Shown: piece after piece, positions 1 through 6,937 of the stretch
Position numbering within the stretch: position 1 is the first letter of the stretch
Layout: every line of letters begins with the position of its first letter
From: JAENVT01 sp039931555
GTDB taxonomy: Bacteria; Actinomycetota; Acidimicrobiia; Acidimicrobiales; Ilumatobacteraceae
Length of the DNA stretch: 64,000 bases
Assembly (NCBI GenBank): GCA_039931555.1
Contig: JBDTRP010000104.1
Coordinates: 1-64,000 of the forward strand
Direction of reading: 5' to 3'
Notes under the pieces: model-generated
What the model was told of the DNA's origin: nothing
What the model saw: the letters and a program-made list of their open reading frames with translations, nothing else
The model's database searches: none
Made by a program: the position numbers and the translations under genes

Positions 1-564
1 CCCGACGACCTTGAGCCCCATCACGACGGTCTCGAAGATCGGGAACTTCATGAAGTTGTCCTTGGGAAGCCCGATGAGCACGAGCGTGCCGTTGCGCTTC
101 AAGCTGGCCAAGGCCTGCTCGCAGGCAACTGGAGATGCGGCCAAGGCGATCGCACAGTTCGCCCCGCCGAGGCCCTGGATCTCGCTGACCGCATCGTGGG
201 TCTTGGAGTTGAACGTGTACTCGGCGCCCAGGTGTTTGGCCACCTCGAGCTTGGCTTCGAAAAGATCGACTGCGGCGACGGTCGCACCGGCGATCTTGGC
301 GTACTGCAACGCGAGGTGCCCCAGGCCGCCGATGCCGAAGATCGCAACGAGGTCCGACGAACGCGGCGTCGGCGACGACGTATTCGGCGAACCCGCCGTT
401 GATCGTGTAGCCGGTGTACCGCGCCGACGGGCACAGGGTTTCCCAACCAGACGCGCATGCCTCGCAGGCTCCGCAAGCCCATCCGAGCCATGGGATCGCG
501 AGGGGGTGGGAATGTCTTCGATGACCAGCGGGTGTCCGAACTCGTGAACGACTGCAGACTTCAT
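1..564 (-). pseudogene. Zn-dependent alcohol dehydrogenase (AdhP-like), internally deleted; runs off the left edge
   Basis: Read leftwards from ATG 564, the first ~21 residues (MKSAVVHEFGHPLVIEDIPT) are a normal zinc alcohol dehydrogenase N-terminus. The structural-zinc region follows in another frame (WACGACEACASGWETLC, then GGFAEYVVAD), and the Rossmann segment (VAIFGIGGLGHLALQYAK) returns in the first frame. The catalytic-zinc region (Cys-His-Thr-Asp and GHE) and the stretch just before the Rossmann fold are missing. I therefore see two deletions, of roughly 65 and 30 residues, in a gene that should be about 340 aa. The frame stays open from the ATG to the window edge, but the translated middle is nonsense. 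The product cannot be a working dehydrogenase. An assembly error is possible, and the 3' end is not visible. Confidence 0.75.
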
Positions 565-655
565 GGCGACCTCCTCGATCAGCCTTGATTCTCCGCCGGC
601 CAACTGATGCCCACCAGATTCGTATGACCTGTACCGGGCTGTGGATCGAACCTCT

Positions 656-1393
656 TCAGCCTTCGAGACTGTGAAGGGCGAGGATCGCCAACGCGGCCAG
701 CGTTTGATCGAGTTGCATCGTGCCGAGGTGCGAGGCCGACGCGGTGGCCTCGTGCGAGCGGCCGTTAGCAGCCAGCTTGCCTGGTAGGTAGTACGCCTCG
801 TACGGCGAGGTCTTGATGAGTTCGATGGCGAACTCCACCGGGTTGCGTTGCATCGCATGTATTCCGGCGCGAGTGTGTTGTGCGGCGAACTTCGCTTGCA
901 GGCCAACGAAGTCACCATCGGGTGATCCCGAGTCGAACACCTGCACCGAGGCGTGGTTGCCGTTGGCGAAGTCGACCGTCCATCCGGCCCTTGCGTGCGC
1001 CTGAGTGACTTCGGCAATCTTGGCTTGAATTTCTTCGAGCTGCTGATCGTTGAGGCCCTGCGCTCGTAGGCGTTCCATGCGCGCCGCGTTCTGCCCGGCG
1101 ATCACCTCCCCCGGGGGAAGGTCGGGATCTCCCACTCCCGCCTCCCGCATTCTCCTTCGTATTTTGTCGCCGATGAGGCTGCTGGACTCTGGGCCGAGCC
1201 GGTCGAGTGATCGGATCGTCCGTATCTCCATCCCCACGTAGGTGCTGGCTACTTCTGGTGGGACGGCGCCGAGTCCACCGACGGCGGCCGTGCCATCCGG
1301 TAGCACGCTGAGGTCGGGCGGGCCGGCGTTGGCTCGCATCTCGCGAACCTCGTCGGCCTTGGAGTTGAGGGCCTGTTTGAGCTTGTCGAACAC
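656..1393 (-). CDS. Hypothetical protein, 245 aa
   Basis: I do not recognise the family. I chose GTG 1393 because GGGGAGGT lies just upstream; an in-frame ATG at 1429 would add 12 residues. There is no signal peptide or clear membrane segment. Residues ~1-25 are charged and helical (FDKLKQALNSKADEVREM). The middle is Gly/Pro-rich, followed by a helical stretch (NDQQLEEIQAKIAEV), and the last third is mixed alpha/beta ending ALAILALHSLEG. It lies upstream of the broken alcohol dehydrogenase on the same strand and divergent from the ferritin-like gene, with a DosR-like box between them. A much longer reading of this frame (to 2020) runs antisense to the ferritin-like gene and is not credible. 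Confidence 0.6.
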   Translation of the reverse strand: MFDKLKQALNSKADEVREMRANAGPPDLSVLPDGTAAVGGLGAVPPEVASTYVGMEIRTIRSLDRLGPESSSLIGDKIRRRMREAGVGDPDLPPGEVIAGQNAARMERLRAQGLNDQQLEEIQAKIAEVTQAHARAGWTVDFANGNHASVQVFDSGSPDGDFVGLQAKFAAQHTRAGIHAMQRNPVEFAIELIKTSPYEAYYLPGKLAANGRSHEATASASHLGTMQLDQTLAALAILALHSLEG

Positions 1394-1481
1394 TGGTACC
1401 TCCCCGAGCTGTATGGCGAGAGTACTCATCTCAACGGAACGACGGCCGGCGGTGACGTCTTGTTGATTCGTCCTTGACGCG

Positions 1482-1497
1482 GGGACTTTCGGCCCTA
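1482..1497. promoter_or_regulatory. DosR/DevR-like operator box
   Basis: GGGACTTTCGGCCCTA is close to the actinobacterial dormancy-regulator consensus (GGGACTTNNGNCCCT-like, near-palindromic). It lies 89 bp upstream of the hypothetical gene to the left and 68 bp upstream of the ferritin-like gene to the right, so it could serve either or both. A similar site lies at 3296-3311. No devR/dosR gene is in the window. Confidence 0.5.
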
Positions 1498-1564
1498 CGG
1501 GTGCCGTGATCCCTGTGGTCTCGTGGAGCGGAACCGCACACCCGACTGCCTGGAGGCCGCGAAC

Positions 1565-2065
1565 ATGACCAATGACCAAGCTGTTGCGCCCAGCAAACCC
1601 GATTCCGCCGCTCACGCCGAGCTGATCGAAACGCTCCGCACGCATGGCCAGCGCGAAGGCTCGGCGCTGGCGTCGTACCAACGACTGGCCGAGCAATCCG
1701 ACGACGAGGGCCTGCGCTACCTGGTGCGGCTGATCATGGCCGACGAGACTCGGCACCACCAGCAGATCGTCGACATGTTGGACGACGAGTTGCACCCGTT
1801 CCGCTGGTATGACGACAATCCACCGACGGTCCCGACCATCAAGGTGCGTGACGACCCGACGCTTCGCGCCGAGACCGACCGGTTGCTGGCGTTCGAGAAG
1901 GAAGACATGAAGGAGCTCCGCCGCCTCCGGAAGGAGTTGCAGTGGAGCCACGGCAACCCCCACGGAGATCCGTTGTTGCCGCTGCTCGTCGATCTGATGC
2001 TGCACGACACCGCCAAGCACATCGACATCTTGAAGTTCATCCGCGCCAGGACGCGTCGTCCGTAG
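1565..2065 (+). CDS. Ferritin-like / rubrerythrin-type di-iron domain protein
   Basis: This 166-aa soluble helical protein probably has a four-helix di-iron fold. Candidate metal ligands are Glu31 (REGSALASY), then Glu61 and His64 in DETRHH. A C-terminal helix carries another acidic/His set (LMLHDTAKHIDILKF). The ATG at 1565 is preceded by GGAGG about 9 nt upstream; a GTG-led extension from 1523 has no support. The segment around residues 77-100 (LHPFRWYDDNPP) separates two helical hairpins. Likely roles are iron handling or peroxide/oxidative stress, inferred from the fold only. The DosR-like box upstream suggests induction under low oxygen or dormancy. Confidence 0.7.
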   Translation: MTNDQAVAPSKPDSAAHAELIETLRTHGQREGSALASYQRLAEQSDDEGLRYLVRLIMADETRHHQQIVDMLDDELHPFRWYDDNPPTVPTIKVRDDPTLRAETDRLLAFEKEDMKELRRLRKELQWSHGNPHGDPLLPLLVDLMLHDTAKHIDILKFIRARTRRP

Positions 2066-2212
2066 CCGCTGAGCGTCGCGCTGTCGGGACGTTCCATCGT
2101 GTGTGCTGATGGCTCAGGAGCACAGATCGGTCGACGTTGCCGCACCGGCGCGCCTGTGGGTTCTGCACGTCGACCGGATCTCGCCGGGTGGTCGAATCGG
2201 CGCGGACCCACC

Positions 2213-2218
2213 TACGCT
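2213..2218 (+). promoter_or_regulatory. -10 element TACGCT, probable leaderless promoter
   Basis: TACGCT ends 6 nt before ATG 2225. This places the transcription start at or next to the start codon of the GlcG-like gene. Confidence 0.45.
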
Positions 2219-2224
2219 GCGGCG

Positions 2225-2656
2225 ATGGACAGCGCGAGACTGAAACTCACCACGGCAAACGCCATCATCGAGGGTGCCTTGGCTGCCGCGGCTCGGGCGG
2301 GGTATCGACCGATGGGGGTCGTCGTGCTCGACGACTCCGGACATCTCGTCGCCGCACAACGTCAGGACGGGGCCAGCATGTTCCGACTCGACGTGGCGAC
2401 CGGCAAGGCGTGGGCGGCGGTGGGGATGGGGGCGTCCAGCCGTCTGCTGGCCGAGCGGGCGGCCGCCAATCCGAACTTCTTCGTCTCTTTGGCCTCGACG
2501 GCCAACGGTCGATTCCTGCCGCAGACCGGCGCGGTGCTGATCAAGGACGCTGAGGGTCACATCCTCGGCGCCGCAGGAGCGTCCGGCGGCACGGGTGATG
2601 AGGACGAGGCGATCTGTATCGCCGGCGTCGAGGCGGTCGGGCTACACGCCGACTGA
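2225..2656 (+). CDS. GlcG/HbpS-like (DUF336) heme-binding-type protein
   Basis: A 143-aa single-domain protein of the GlcG/HbpS family, which includes heme-binding sensors and cofactor-utilisation accessory proteins. Family features are the N-terminal helix (LTTANAIIEGALAAA), the strand MGVVVLDDSGHLVAAQRQDG, the helix with KAWAAVGMGASSR, and the C-terminal GAAGASGGTGDEDEAICIAGVEA that is almost invariant in the family. There is no signal peptide, so it should be cytoplasmic. The length is normal. Members usually assist B12- or heme-linked catabolic enzymes, but no such partner is adjacent, so the specific role is unknown. Confidence 0.8.
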   Translation: MDSARLKLTTANAIIEGALAAAARAGYRPMGVVVLDDSGHLVAAQRQDGASMFRLDVATGKAWAAVGMGASSRLLAERAAANPNFFVSLASTANGRFLPQTGAVLIKDAEGHILGAAGASGGTGDEDEAICIAGVEAVGLHAD

Positions 2657-2708
2657 GGGTCGTCGACGATTCGCGCTGTATTTCGAACGCTGCGATCGAC
2701 CTCTTCAT

Positions 2709-2734
2709 CGTGTCCCCTCGGAATGGGAGACACG
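2709..2734. promoter_or_regulatory. Imperfect inverted repeat upstream of the 2752 gene
   Basis: Arms CGTGTC and GACACG enclose CCC and GGG half-arms with a one-base bulge. The repeat ends about 17 nt before the GTG start, next to the ribosome-binding site GAAAGGA. It could be an operator or a 5' hairpin. Confidence 0.25.
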
Positions 2735-2751
2735 AGCGAAAGGAACTCATT

Positions 2752-3282
2752 GTGCCCTTCACTGACAAGGATGTCGAACTCGTCGCCGGTCGCCTGCGGG
2801 CGTGGAGCGATGCACTCGCCGGATTCGCCGACCCCCTCACTTGCCGCGGTTTGTTGACCGTTCTCGACGAAGGCGACGACGCGGGCCTTCACAAGTTCAT
2901 CGATGAATGGCAGCTGCCGGGCGAGCCGAGCTGCGTCGAGATCATCGAAACGATCACGCGGTTCGTGCACACCGGAGATTACGAGCCGGTGGAGACGTGC
3001 ACGTTCGCCCACAAGCTCCGGCCGACCAGCCCGAGCACGTCGGCAGGGAAGGGCTACCGCATGCCGGATGGCACGGTCTTGTGGTTGACCGAGGCGGAGT
3101 GGTGGTCGATGTATGACCAAGCGGTCAACAACGAGGCGTGGCGTAAGGCGAACCACGACCTTCTCGTCGCGGTCGGCATCATGTTCTGCACGCTCGAGTT
3201 GGTCCCATCGATCGCTCGCTTCGACATCGACAAGCGCTACACGATCTGCACGCCGACCTGGAACCCTCGGGCCGGTCGCTGA
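2752..3282 (+). CDS. Hypothetical protein, 176 aa
   Basis: I cannot assign a family. GTG 2752 is chosen because GAAAGGA lies 8 nt upstream; an earlier ATG-type start at 2710 would read through that site. The protein looks soluble and alpha-helical at both ends. It has five scattered cysteines (LTCRG, PSCVEI, ETCTFAH, IMFCTLE, YTICTPT) that do not form a standard zinc or Fe-S motif. Trp-rich patches (WLTEAEWWSMYDQ, EAWRKANHD) are conspicuous. It lies between the GlcG-like gene and a decayed membrane-protein gene, downstream of an inverted repeat and upstream of the second DosR-like box. A stress-related role is only a guess from position. Confidence 0.55.
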   Translation: MPFTDKDVELVAGRLRAWSDALAGFADPLTCRGLLTVLDEGDDAGLHKFIDEWQLPGEPSCVEIIETITRFVHTGDYEPVETCTFAHKLRPTSPSTSAGKGYRMPDGTVLWLTEAEWWSMYDQAVNNEAWRKANHDLLVAVGIMFCTLELVPSIARFDIDKRYTICTPTWNPRAGR

Positions 3283-3295
3283 GCGACTCGGCCTG

Positions 3296-3311
3296 GGGAC
3301 CTTCGCCCCTG
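3296..3311. promoter_or_regulatory. Second DosR/DevR-like operator box
   Basis: GGGACCTTCGCCCCTG matches the box at 1482-1497 at 13 of 16 positions and keeps the GGGAC..CCCT halves. It lies about 70-90 bp upstream of the decayed membrane-protein gene. Confidence 0.45.
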
Positions 3312-3381
3312 TCCCACTGCTGTCCCGGGTCGTAGCGTCAACCCAACAGCGCGTCTCGACGTCTCGACATGACAATCACCG

Positions 3382-3782
3382 TTGCGATTCGAGAGGACTC
3401 TCTTGAACAGCGCTCAACCTGTTCGTGTAGAGGCGGCCGCGCCGACCGCGAGCACTCACGAATTCGCGCGTACGGCCGTGCTGTTCGGTGTGCTGACGGC
3501 AGCGTTCGTTTCCTGCGTCGGCTTCCGCATCGGGGGCGAGTGGTTCAGCAACCGCAGTCGATGACCTCGGTGAACTCGTTGCAGCACTCGTGGCCGCAGC
3601 GGCGTGCGCGATGACCAGCCGCCGAGTGGGTCACGCCAGCCGCTCGCGGCAGTAACGGCCAACATTGGCTGGCGACGGCGAACACCAATCACATCGTCAA
3701 CTACGTGGCGATGGCCTTGGTCGTGGTCGACGCGTCGGTCGTGCTGTACGACCTCGGCTCGATTCTGAACATGCTGTCCTGA
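3382..3782 (+). pseudogene. Decayed small membrane-protein gene, split over three frames
   Basis: Frame 1 encodes a start near 3382/3403 and one membrane segment (FARTAVLFGVLTAAFVSCVGF, then RIGGEWF), stopping at 3564. Frame 2 continues with AVDDLGELVAALVAAAACAM and stops near 3654. Frame 3 gives HIVNYVAMALVVVDASVVLY and ends with LGSILNMLS at the TGA of 3780-3782. Each piece looks like part of the same multi-pass protein, and each junction needs a shift. I do not recognise the family. The pieces could instead be separate short membrane peptides, but none has its own clear start except the first. A DosR-like box lies upstream. Confidence 0.5.
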
Positions 3783-3812
3783 CCGGCGTCGGTCGAGGAC
3801 AAAGGGGCCGGG

Positions 3813-4046
3813 TCAAATCGGATTGTCGGCCGCCAGGATCACCCGGGCCTGCTGGGCATCGTTGGCGTGGACGAGGACCGTGACACCTGCCTCGCCGTCG
3901 ACGGGCAGCATGCCGCCCTCCACTTCGTCGACGATGATTGCCTCGATGCCACTCGCCGCAAGGTGCGCTCTGGTGACCTCGGCCTCGCCGCGAGTTTGGT
4001 AGGTCGCTACGACCACTGGCTCGGGGTGCTGTTCGGCGTCTGTCAT
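3813..4046 (-). CDS. DUF2007-type putative signal-transducing protein
   Basis: A 77-aa cytoplasmic protein. Its core (VVVATYQTRGEAEVTRAHL, then GIEAIIVDE and VTVLVHANDAQQARVIL) is the small ferredoxin-like DUF2007 fold, related to the regulatory domain near GlnB/PII-like proteins. ATG 4046 is chosen because a TACGCT -10 ends 7 nt upstream; the longer frame to 4427 is antisense to the VOC gene. The length is normal for a stand-alone member. It is divergent from the VOC gene with a 75-bp gap. No partner is evident. Confidence 0.7.
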   Translation of the reverse strand: MTDAEQHPEPVVVATYQTRGEAEVTRAHLAASGIEAIIVDEVEGGMLPVDGEAGVTVLVHANDAQQARVILAADNPI

Positions 4047-4053
4047 GGACGGG

Positions 4054-4059
4054 AGCGTA
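4054..4059 (-). promoter_or_regulatory. -10 element TACGCT, probable leaderless promoter
   Basis: On the minus strand TACGCT ends 7 nt before ATG 4046 of the DUF2007 gene. Confidence 0.45.
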
Positions 4060-4121
4060 CCCAGCGATGCCGACCGGTAAGCGCGGGAACGCACCGTGTT
4101 CGCGAGCGCAAGACTCTCAAC

Positions 4122-4493
4122 ATGCTCAGCGTCGGAACCGTCGTGATCGGAGTCGGGGATCTGCACCGGGCGCTGGCCTTCTGGGCGCAGGCGCTCGGCT
4201 ACGTCCCGAAACGAGCGGTGACGCCCGACGACGACTTCATGATCCTCGTTCCCGCGAAGGGAGAAGGTGCGCACCTGGCGCTTGACGTGAGCGAGTCGCC
4301 CGTGCAGCTGTACCCACGCGTGCACCTCGATCTCTACGCTGGTGACGCCGCCGACCAGGTAGCGGAGGTCGAGCGGCTCGTGTCGCTCGGCGCCACACGC
4401 GTCGAGTGGGACCGTTACCCGGATCACGCCGATTTCGTCGTGATGGCCGACACGGAGGGCAACCGCTTCTGCGTCGTCGATACGAGTGGCTAG
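4122..4493 (+). CDS. VOC-family (glyoxalase/bleomycin-resistance fold) protein
   Basis: A 123-aa single-module VOC protein: VGTVVIGVGDLHRALAFWAQ at the N-terminus, a central strand region with HLDLYAG, and the C-terminal FVVMADTEGNRFCVVD that is typical of glyoxalase-like domains. Putative metal-site residues are His in VHLDLY and Glu in DTEGN. These proteins are usually dioxygenases, isomerases or binding proteins acting as dimers, and the substrate cannot be predicted here. ATG 4122 is the natural start; upstream in-frame sequence belongs to the divergent promoter region. Confidence 0.75.
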   Translation: MLSVGTVVIGVGDLHRALAFWAQALGYVPKRAVTPDDDFMILVPAKGEGAHLALDVSESPVQLYPRVHLDLYAGDAADQVAEVERLVSLGATRVEWDRYPDHADFVVMADTEGNRFCVVDTSG

Positions 4494-4560
4494 CGACCTA
4501 CTGCGACGTCTGGGTCACGTCTCTCGCGATCCATCACCGAGGGCGGCCGCTGCTCGGCCG

Positions 4561-5580
4561 TCACGGTGCAACCTCTCGAATGCGGTCGTCGATGAGCAGG
4601 GCGCGCACCTGGACCCTCGCGGCGTGGTTCGCAGCGGCCAGGTCGAGGGCGGCGAGCGCCGCACCGACGATCGGGCGGGCGGAGCTGACCGCGCACCGAG
4701 CCGATGGCGCAACACGACGCACACCATCACGGATCTTGTTGACGAAGCGCTCTGGCATCGCGGCAAGGATGCTGCCGCCCAGCACCACCGGCACCTCGAG
4801 GCGCGCCATGCGGAGCCGCCGGATCGCGGCGACAGCAAAAACCACGACCTCGTCGGCTTGGTGATCGAGGATCCCGATTGCACTGTCGTCTCCGGCCTCT
4901 GCAGCGGCGACGACGATCGGGGCCAGCTCGCGCAGCCGCTTGGGATGCAGTTGTTGTCGGTGCAAGGCGATGGCGACGTCGGTGGCCCGTCGGCGTTGAA
5001 AGTGCGCGGCGACACCGTCGCGCAACGTGGTGGACCCGGAGCGGCCGTCCTCCGAGCGCACGGCAACACCGAGCGCGGCCAAGCCGATGTCTGACCCGCC
5101 ACCCCAGTCGCCGGTGGTCGGTCCCAATGCGGGGAAGCGCGCCCGGCGACCATCTGGCGAACGTCCGACGCAGTTGATGCCGGCACCCACGACCACGGCG
5201 ACACCCCAACCCTCATCGGCGCCGGCGCGCAAGATGGCGAACGTGTCGTTGGCCACCGAGTTGTGCGTGGTGCGGCCCAGCCGGTCGATCGCTCGGTGTA
5301 GTGCCCGCTCCTCGCCAGGGAGATCGGCACCGGCCATGAACCAGGCGCCGAACTCGCCGATCTGGCGGCCTTTGCCCATCGCGTTGCTACGCAGGCCGGC
5401 GTCGTCGCACGCCTGGTTGATCAGCTCGTCGACGAGTTGCAGCGAGCCGTCGAGTCCGAGGTAGTGCGGCGACGAGCCCGGTCCGCGAACAGCGGCCAGC
5501 ACCGAGCCATGCAAATCGACGATCGCGACGTCAGTCTTCGAGTTGCCTCCGTCAACTGCCAGCACGGCCGACCGCGTCAT
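4561..5580 (-). CDS. N-acetylglucosamine kinase-like, BadF/BadG/BcrA ATPase family
   Basis: A 339-aa ASKHA-fold kinase. The phosphate-1 motif is at residues ~9-16 (DGGNSKTD). The central catalytic/sugar region has NDTFAILRAG and GVAVVVGAGINCVG, followed by GDWGGGSDIG and the adenosine motif VVLGGSILA. These match bacterial N-acetylglucosamine/glucosamine kinases more than acyl-CoA reductase activators, because the Cys ligands for a [4Fe-4S] cluster are absent. Its ATG overlaps the TGA of the GH4 gene by 4 bp, so the two are translationally coupled. The pair suggests uptake and breakdown of a (di)saccharide, with phosphorylation of released amino sugar. Confidence 0.8.
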   Translation of the reverse strand: MTRSAVLAVDGGNSKTDVAIVDLHGSVLAAVRGPGSSPHYLGLDGSLQLVDELINQACDDAGLRSNAMGKGRQIGEFGAWFMAGADLPGEERALHRAIDRLGRTTHNSVANDTFAILRAGADEGWGVAVVVGAGINCVGRSPDGRRARFPALGPTTGDWGGGSDIGLAALGVAVRSEDGRSGSTTLRDGVAAHFQRRRATDVAIALHRQQLHPKRLRELAPIVVAAAEAGDDSAIGILDHQADEVVVFAVAAIRRLRMARLEVPVVLGGSILAAMPERFVNKIRDGVRRVAPSARCAVSSARPIVGAALAALDLAAANHAARVQVRALLIDDRIREVAP

Positions 5581-6839
5581 ACCCGAAACCGGGGGAGATG
5601 GGCGGCGTTGGCGACGAGCAGATCATCGAGGAGCTGCTCGGCAGGCTTGATCTGGGAGATCAGCGGGTGTGCCAACAGGGCGAGGAACGCGGTTTCCCGA
5701 TCGCCGGTGACCGCCGCCTCTGCGGCGAGGCGCTCGTAGGTGGCAACGGCACCGACGAGCCCGCTGGTCGCCCGGTGCAGCCCGGTGGGTACCGCGGGCG
5801 TGACCCCCGATCGGTTGATGGCACAGGGGATCTCCACGACTGCGTCGTCGGGTAGCTCTGGCAGCGCTCCGTCGTTGCGGACGTCGACCACCTGCACGTC
5901 GCCGGTGTCGTTCCACAACGAGGCGAGCAGCTGCACGGCGGCCTCGCTGTAGAAGGCGCCACCTCGACGCACGAGCAACTCGGGCTTGGTGTCGACCGCC
6001 GGGTCGCGGTAGATCTCGAGCAACTCGTTCTCGATCCCGGTCACCTCTTCGGCGCGGGTGCGCTGGCCCCGTTGCTGGTCGACGACGACATCGTGTTGGT
6101 AGAAGTACCGGAGGTAGTACGAGGGGATCGCTCCAAGCGTCTGCAGCAGCCGCAGCGGCATGCCGACTCGATCGGCCAGCTGCTCGCCGTGCTCCTCGAT
6201 GAGGCGGGGAAGTACATCGTCTCCGGCCACCTCCACCGACCGGATCCAGGTGAGGTGGTTGAGTCCCGCATGGCCGAGCCCGACCTCGTTCGCTTTCACG
6301 CCGAGCCAGTTGGCGAACAGGAGCTGAAACCCGATCGCGACGTTGCACAGGCCCACGGCGCGGTGGCCGTGATCAAGCAATGCACGGGTCACGATCCCGA
6401 CCGGATTGGTGAAGTCGATGATCCACGCGTCGTCGGCTGCGCGGCGGCGAACTTCCTCAGCAATGTCGAGCACGACCGGCACCGTTCGCAGCGCCTTGGC
6501 AAAGCCGCCGGCGCCCGTGGTCTCCTGGCCGACGCAACCACATCGCAACGGGATGGTCTCGTCGAGGTGTCGGGCGGCTTGACCGCCGATGCGCAACTGC
6601 AGCAGTACGAAGTCAGCGCCGTCGACGGCCGCGTGAAGATCCGACGTCGCCGTGAGCGTGCCGGGCCAGCCGTGATGCCGGGCAATCCGCTCGCTGACGC
6701 CGGCCACCGGCTCGAGCCTGGCCGCATCTGGGTCGCAGAGCACGAGCTCGTCGACATCGATCCCATCGCGAAGACGGGCGATGCCATCCACCAGCTCGGG
6801 TGTGTAGGTGCTGCCGCCACCGACGACCGTGACCTTCAC
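5577..6839 (-). CDS. Glycoside hydrolase family 4 (6-phospho-beta-glucosidase-like)
   Basis: A 420-aa NAD+/Mn2+-dependent GH4 enzyme. The Rossmann start is VTVVGGGSTYTPELVDGI. The catalytic/metal region has TNPVGIVTRAL, GLCNVAIG (metal-binding Cys) and LNHLTW (metal-binding His). The C-terminal half has the family's helix with EIPCAINRSGVTP. The length is standard. The start is a GTG (6837-6839) preceded by AGGGGGGA. GH4 members cleave 6-phospho-glycosides or alpha/beta-glycosides by an oxidation-elimination route. Substrate class is uncertain, because the partner is a kinase and no PTS is present, so an unphosphorylated glycoside is possible. It is translationally coupled to the downstream N-acetylglucosamine kinase gene. 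Confidence 0.85.
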   Translation of the reverse strand: MKVTVVGGGSTYTPELVDGIARLRDGIDVDELVLCDPDAARLEPVAGVSERIARHHGWPGTLTATSDLHAAVDGADFVLLQLRIGGQAARHLDETIPLRCGCVGQETTGAGGFAKALRTVPVVLDIAEEVRRRAADDAWIIDFTNPVGIVTRALLDHGHRAVGLCNVAIGFQLLFANWLGVKANEVGLGHAGLNHLTWIRSVEVAGDDVLPRLIEEHGEQLADRVGMPLRLLQTLGAIPSYYLRYFYQHDVVVDQQRGQRTRAEEVTGIENELLEIYRDPAVDTKPELLVRRGGAFYSEAAVQLLASLWNDTGDVQVVDVRNDGALPELPDDAVVEIPCAINRSGVTPAVPTGLHRATSGLVGAVATYERLAAEAAVTGDRETAFLALLAHPLISQIKPAEQLLDDLLVANAAHLPRFRV

Positions 6840-6869
6840 TGTGGCATCCCCCCTGTGCCGGCAAGGTTT

Positions 6870-6890
6870 GGTGTGCCATCAAGGCACACC
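6870..6890. terminator. Perfect 8-bp stem-loop between the GH4 and aldo/keto reductase genes
   Basis: GGTGTGCC-ATCAA-GGCACACC forms a perfect 8-bp stem with a 5-nt loop. It lies downstream of the aldo/keto reductase stop and upstream of the GH4 start, both on the minus strand. There is no T-tract, so it may be an intrinsic terminator of actinobacterial type or an operator for the GH4 operon. Confidence 0.4.
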
Positions 6891-6937
6891 GACGCCACAG
6901 AGGCGAGCCGTTGTTCGTCGACCACGGTTGCCCTCCT

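Noticed and set aside
1394..2020. Upstream extension of the minus-strand frame of the 656-1393 gene
   Set aside because: It runs antisense through the ferritin-like gene, and GTG 1393 has its own ribosome-binding site.
4047..4427. Minus-strand extension of the DUF2007 frame
   Set aside because: It is antisense to the VOC gene, and the start at 4046 is supported by a -10 element.
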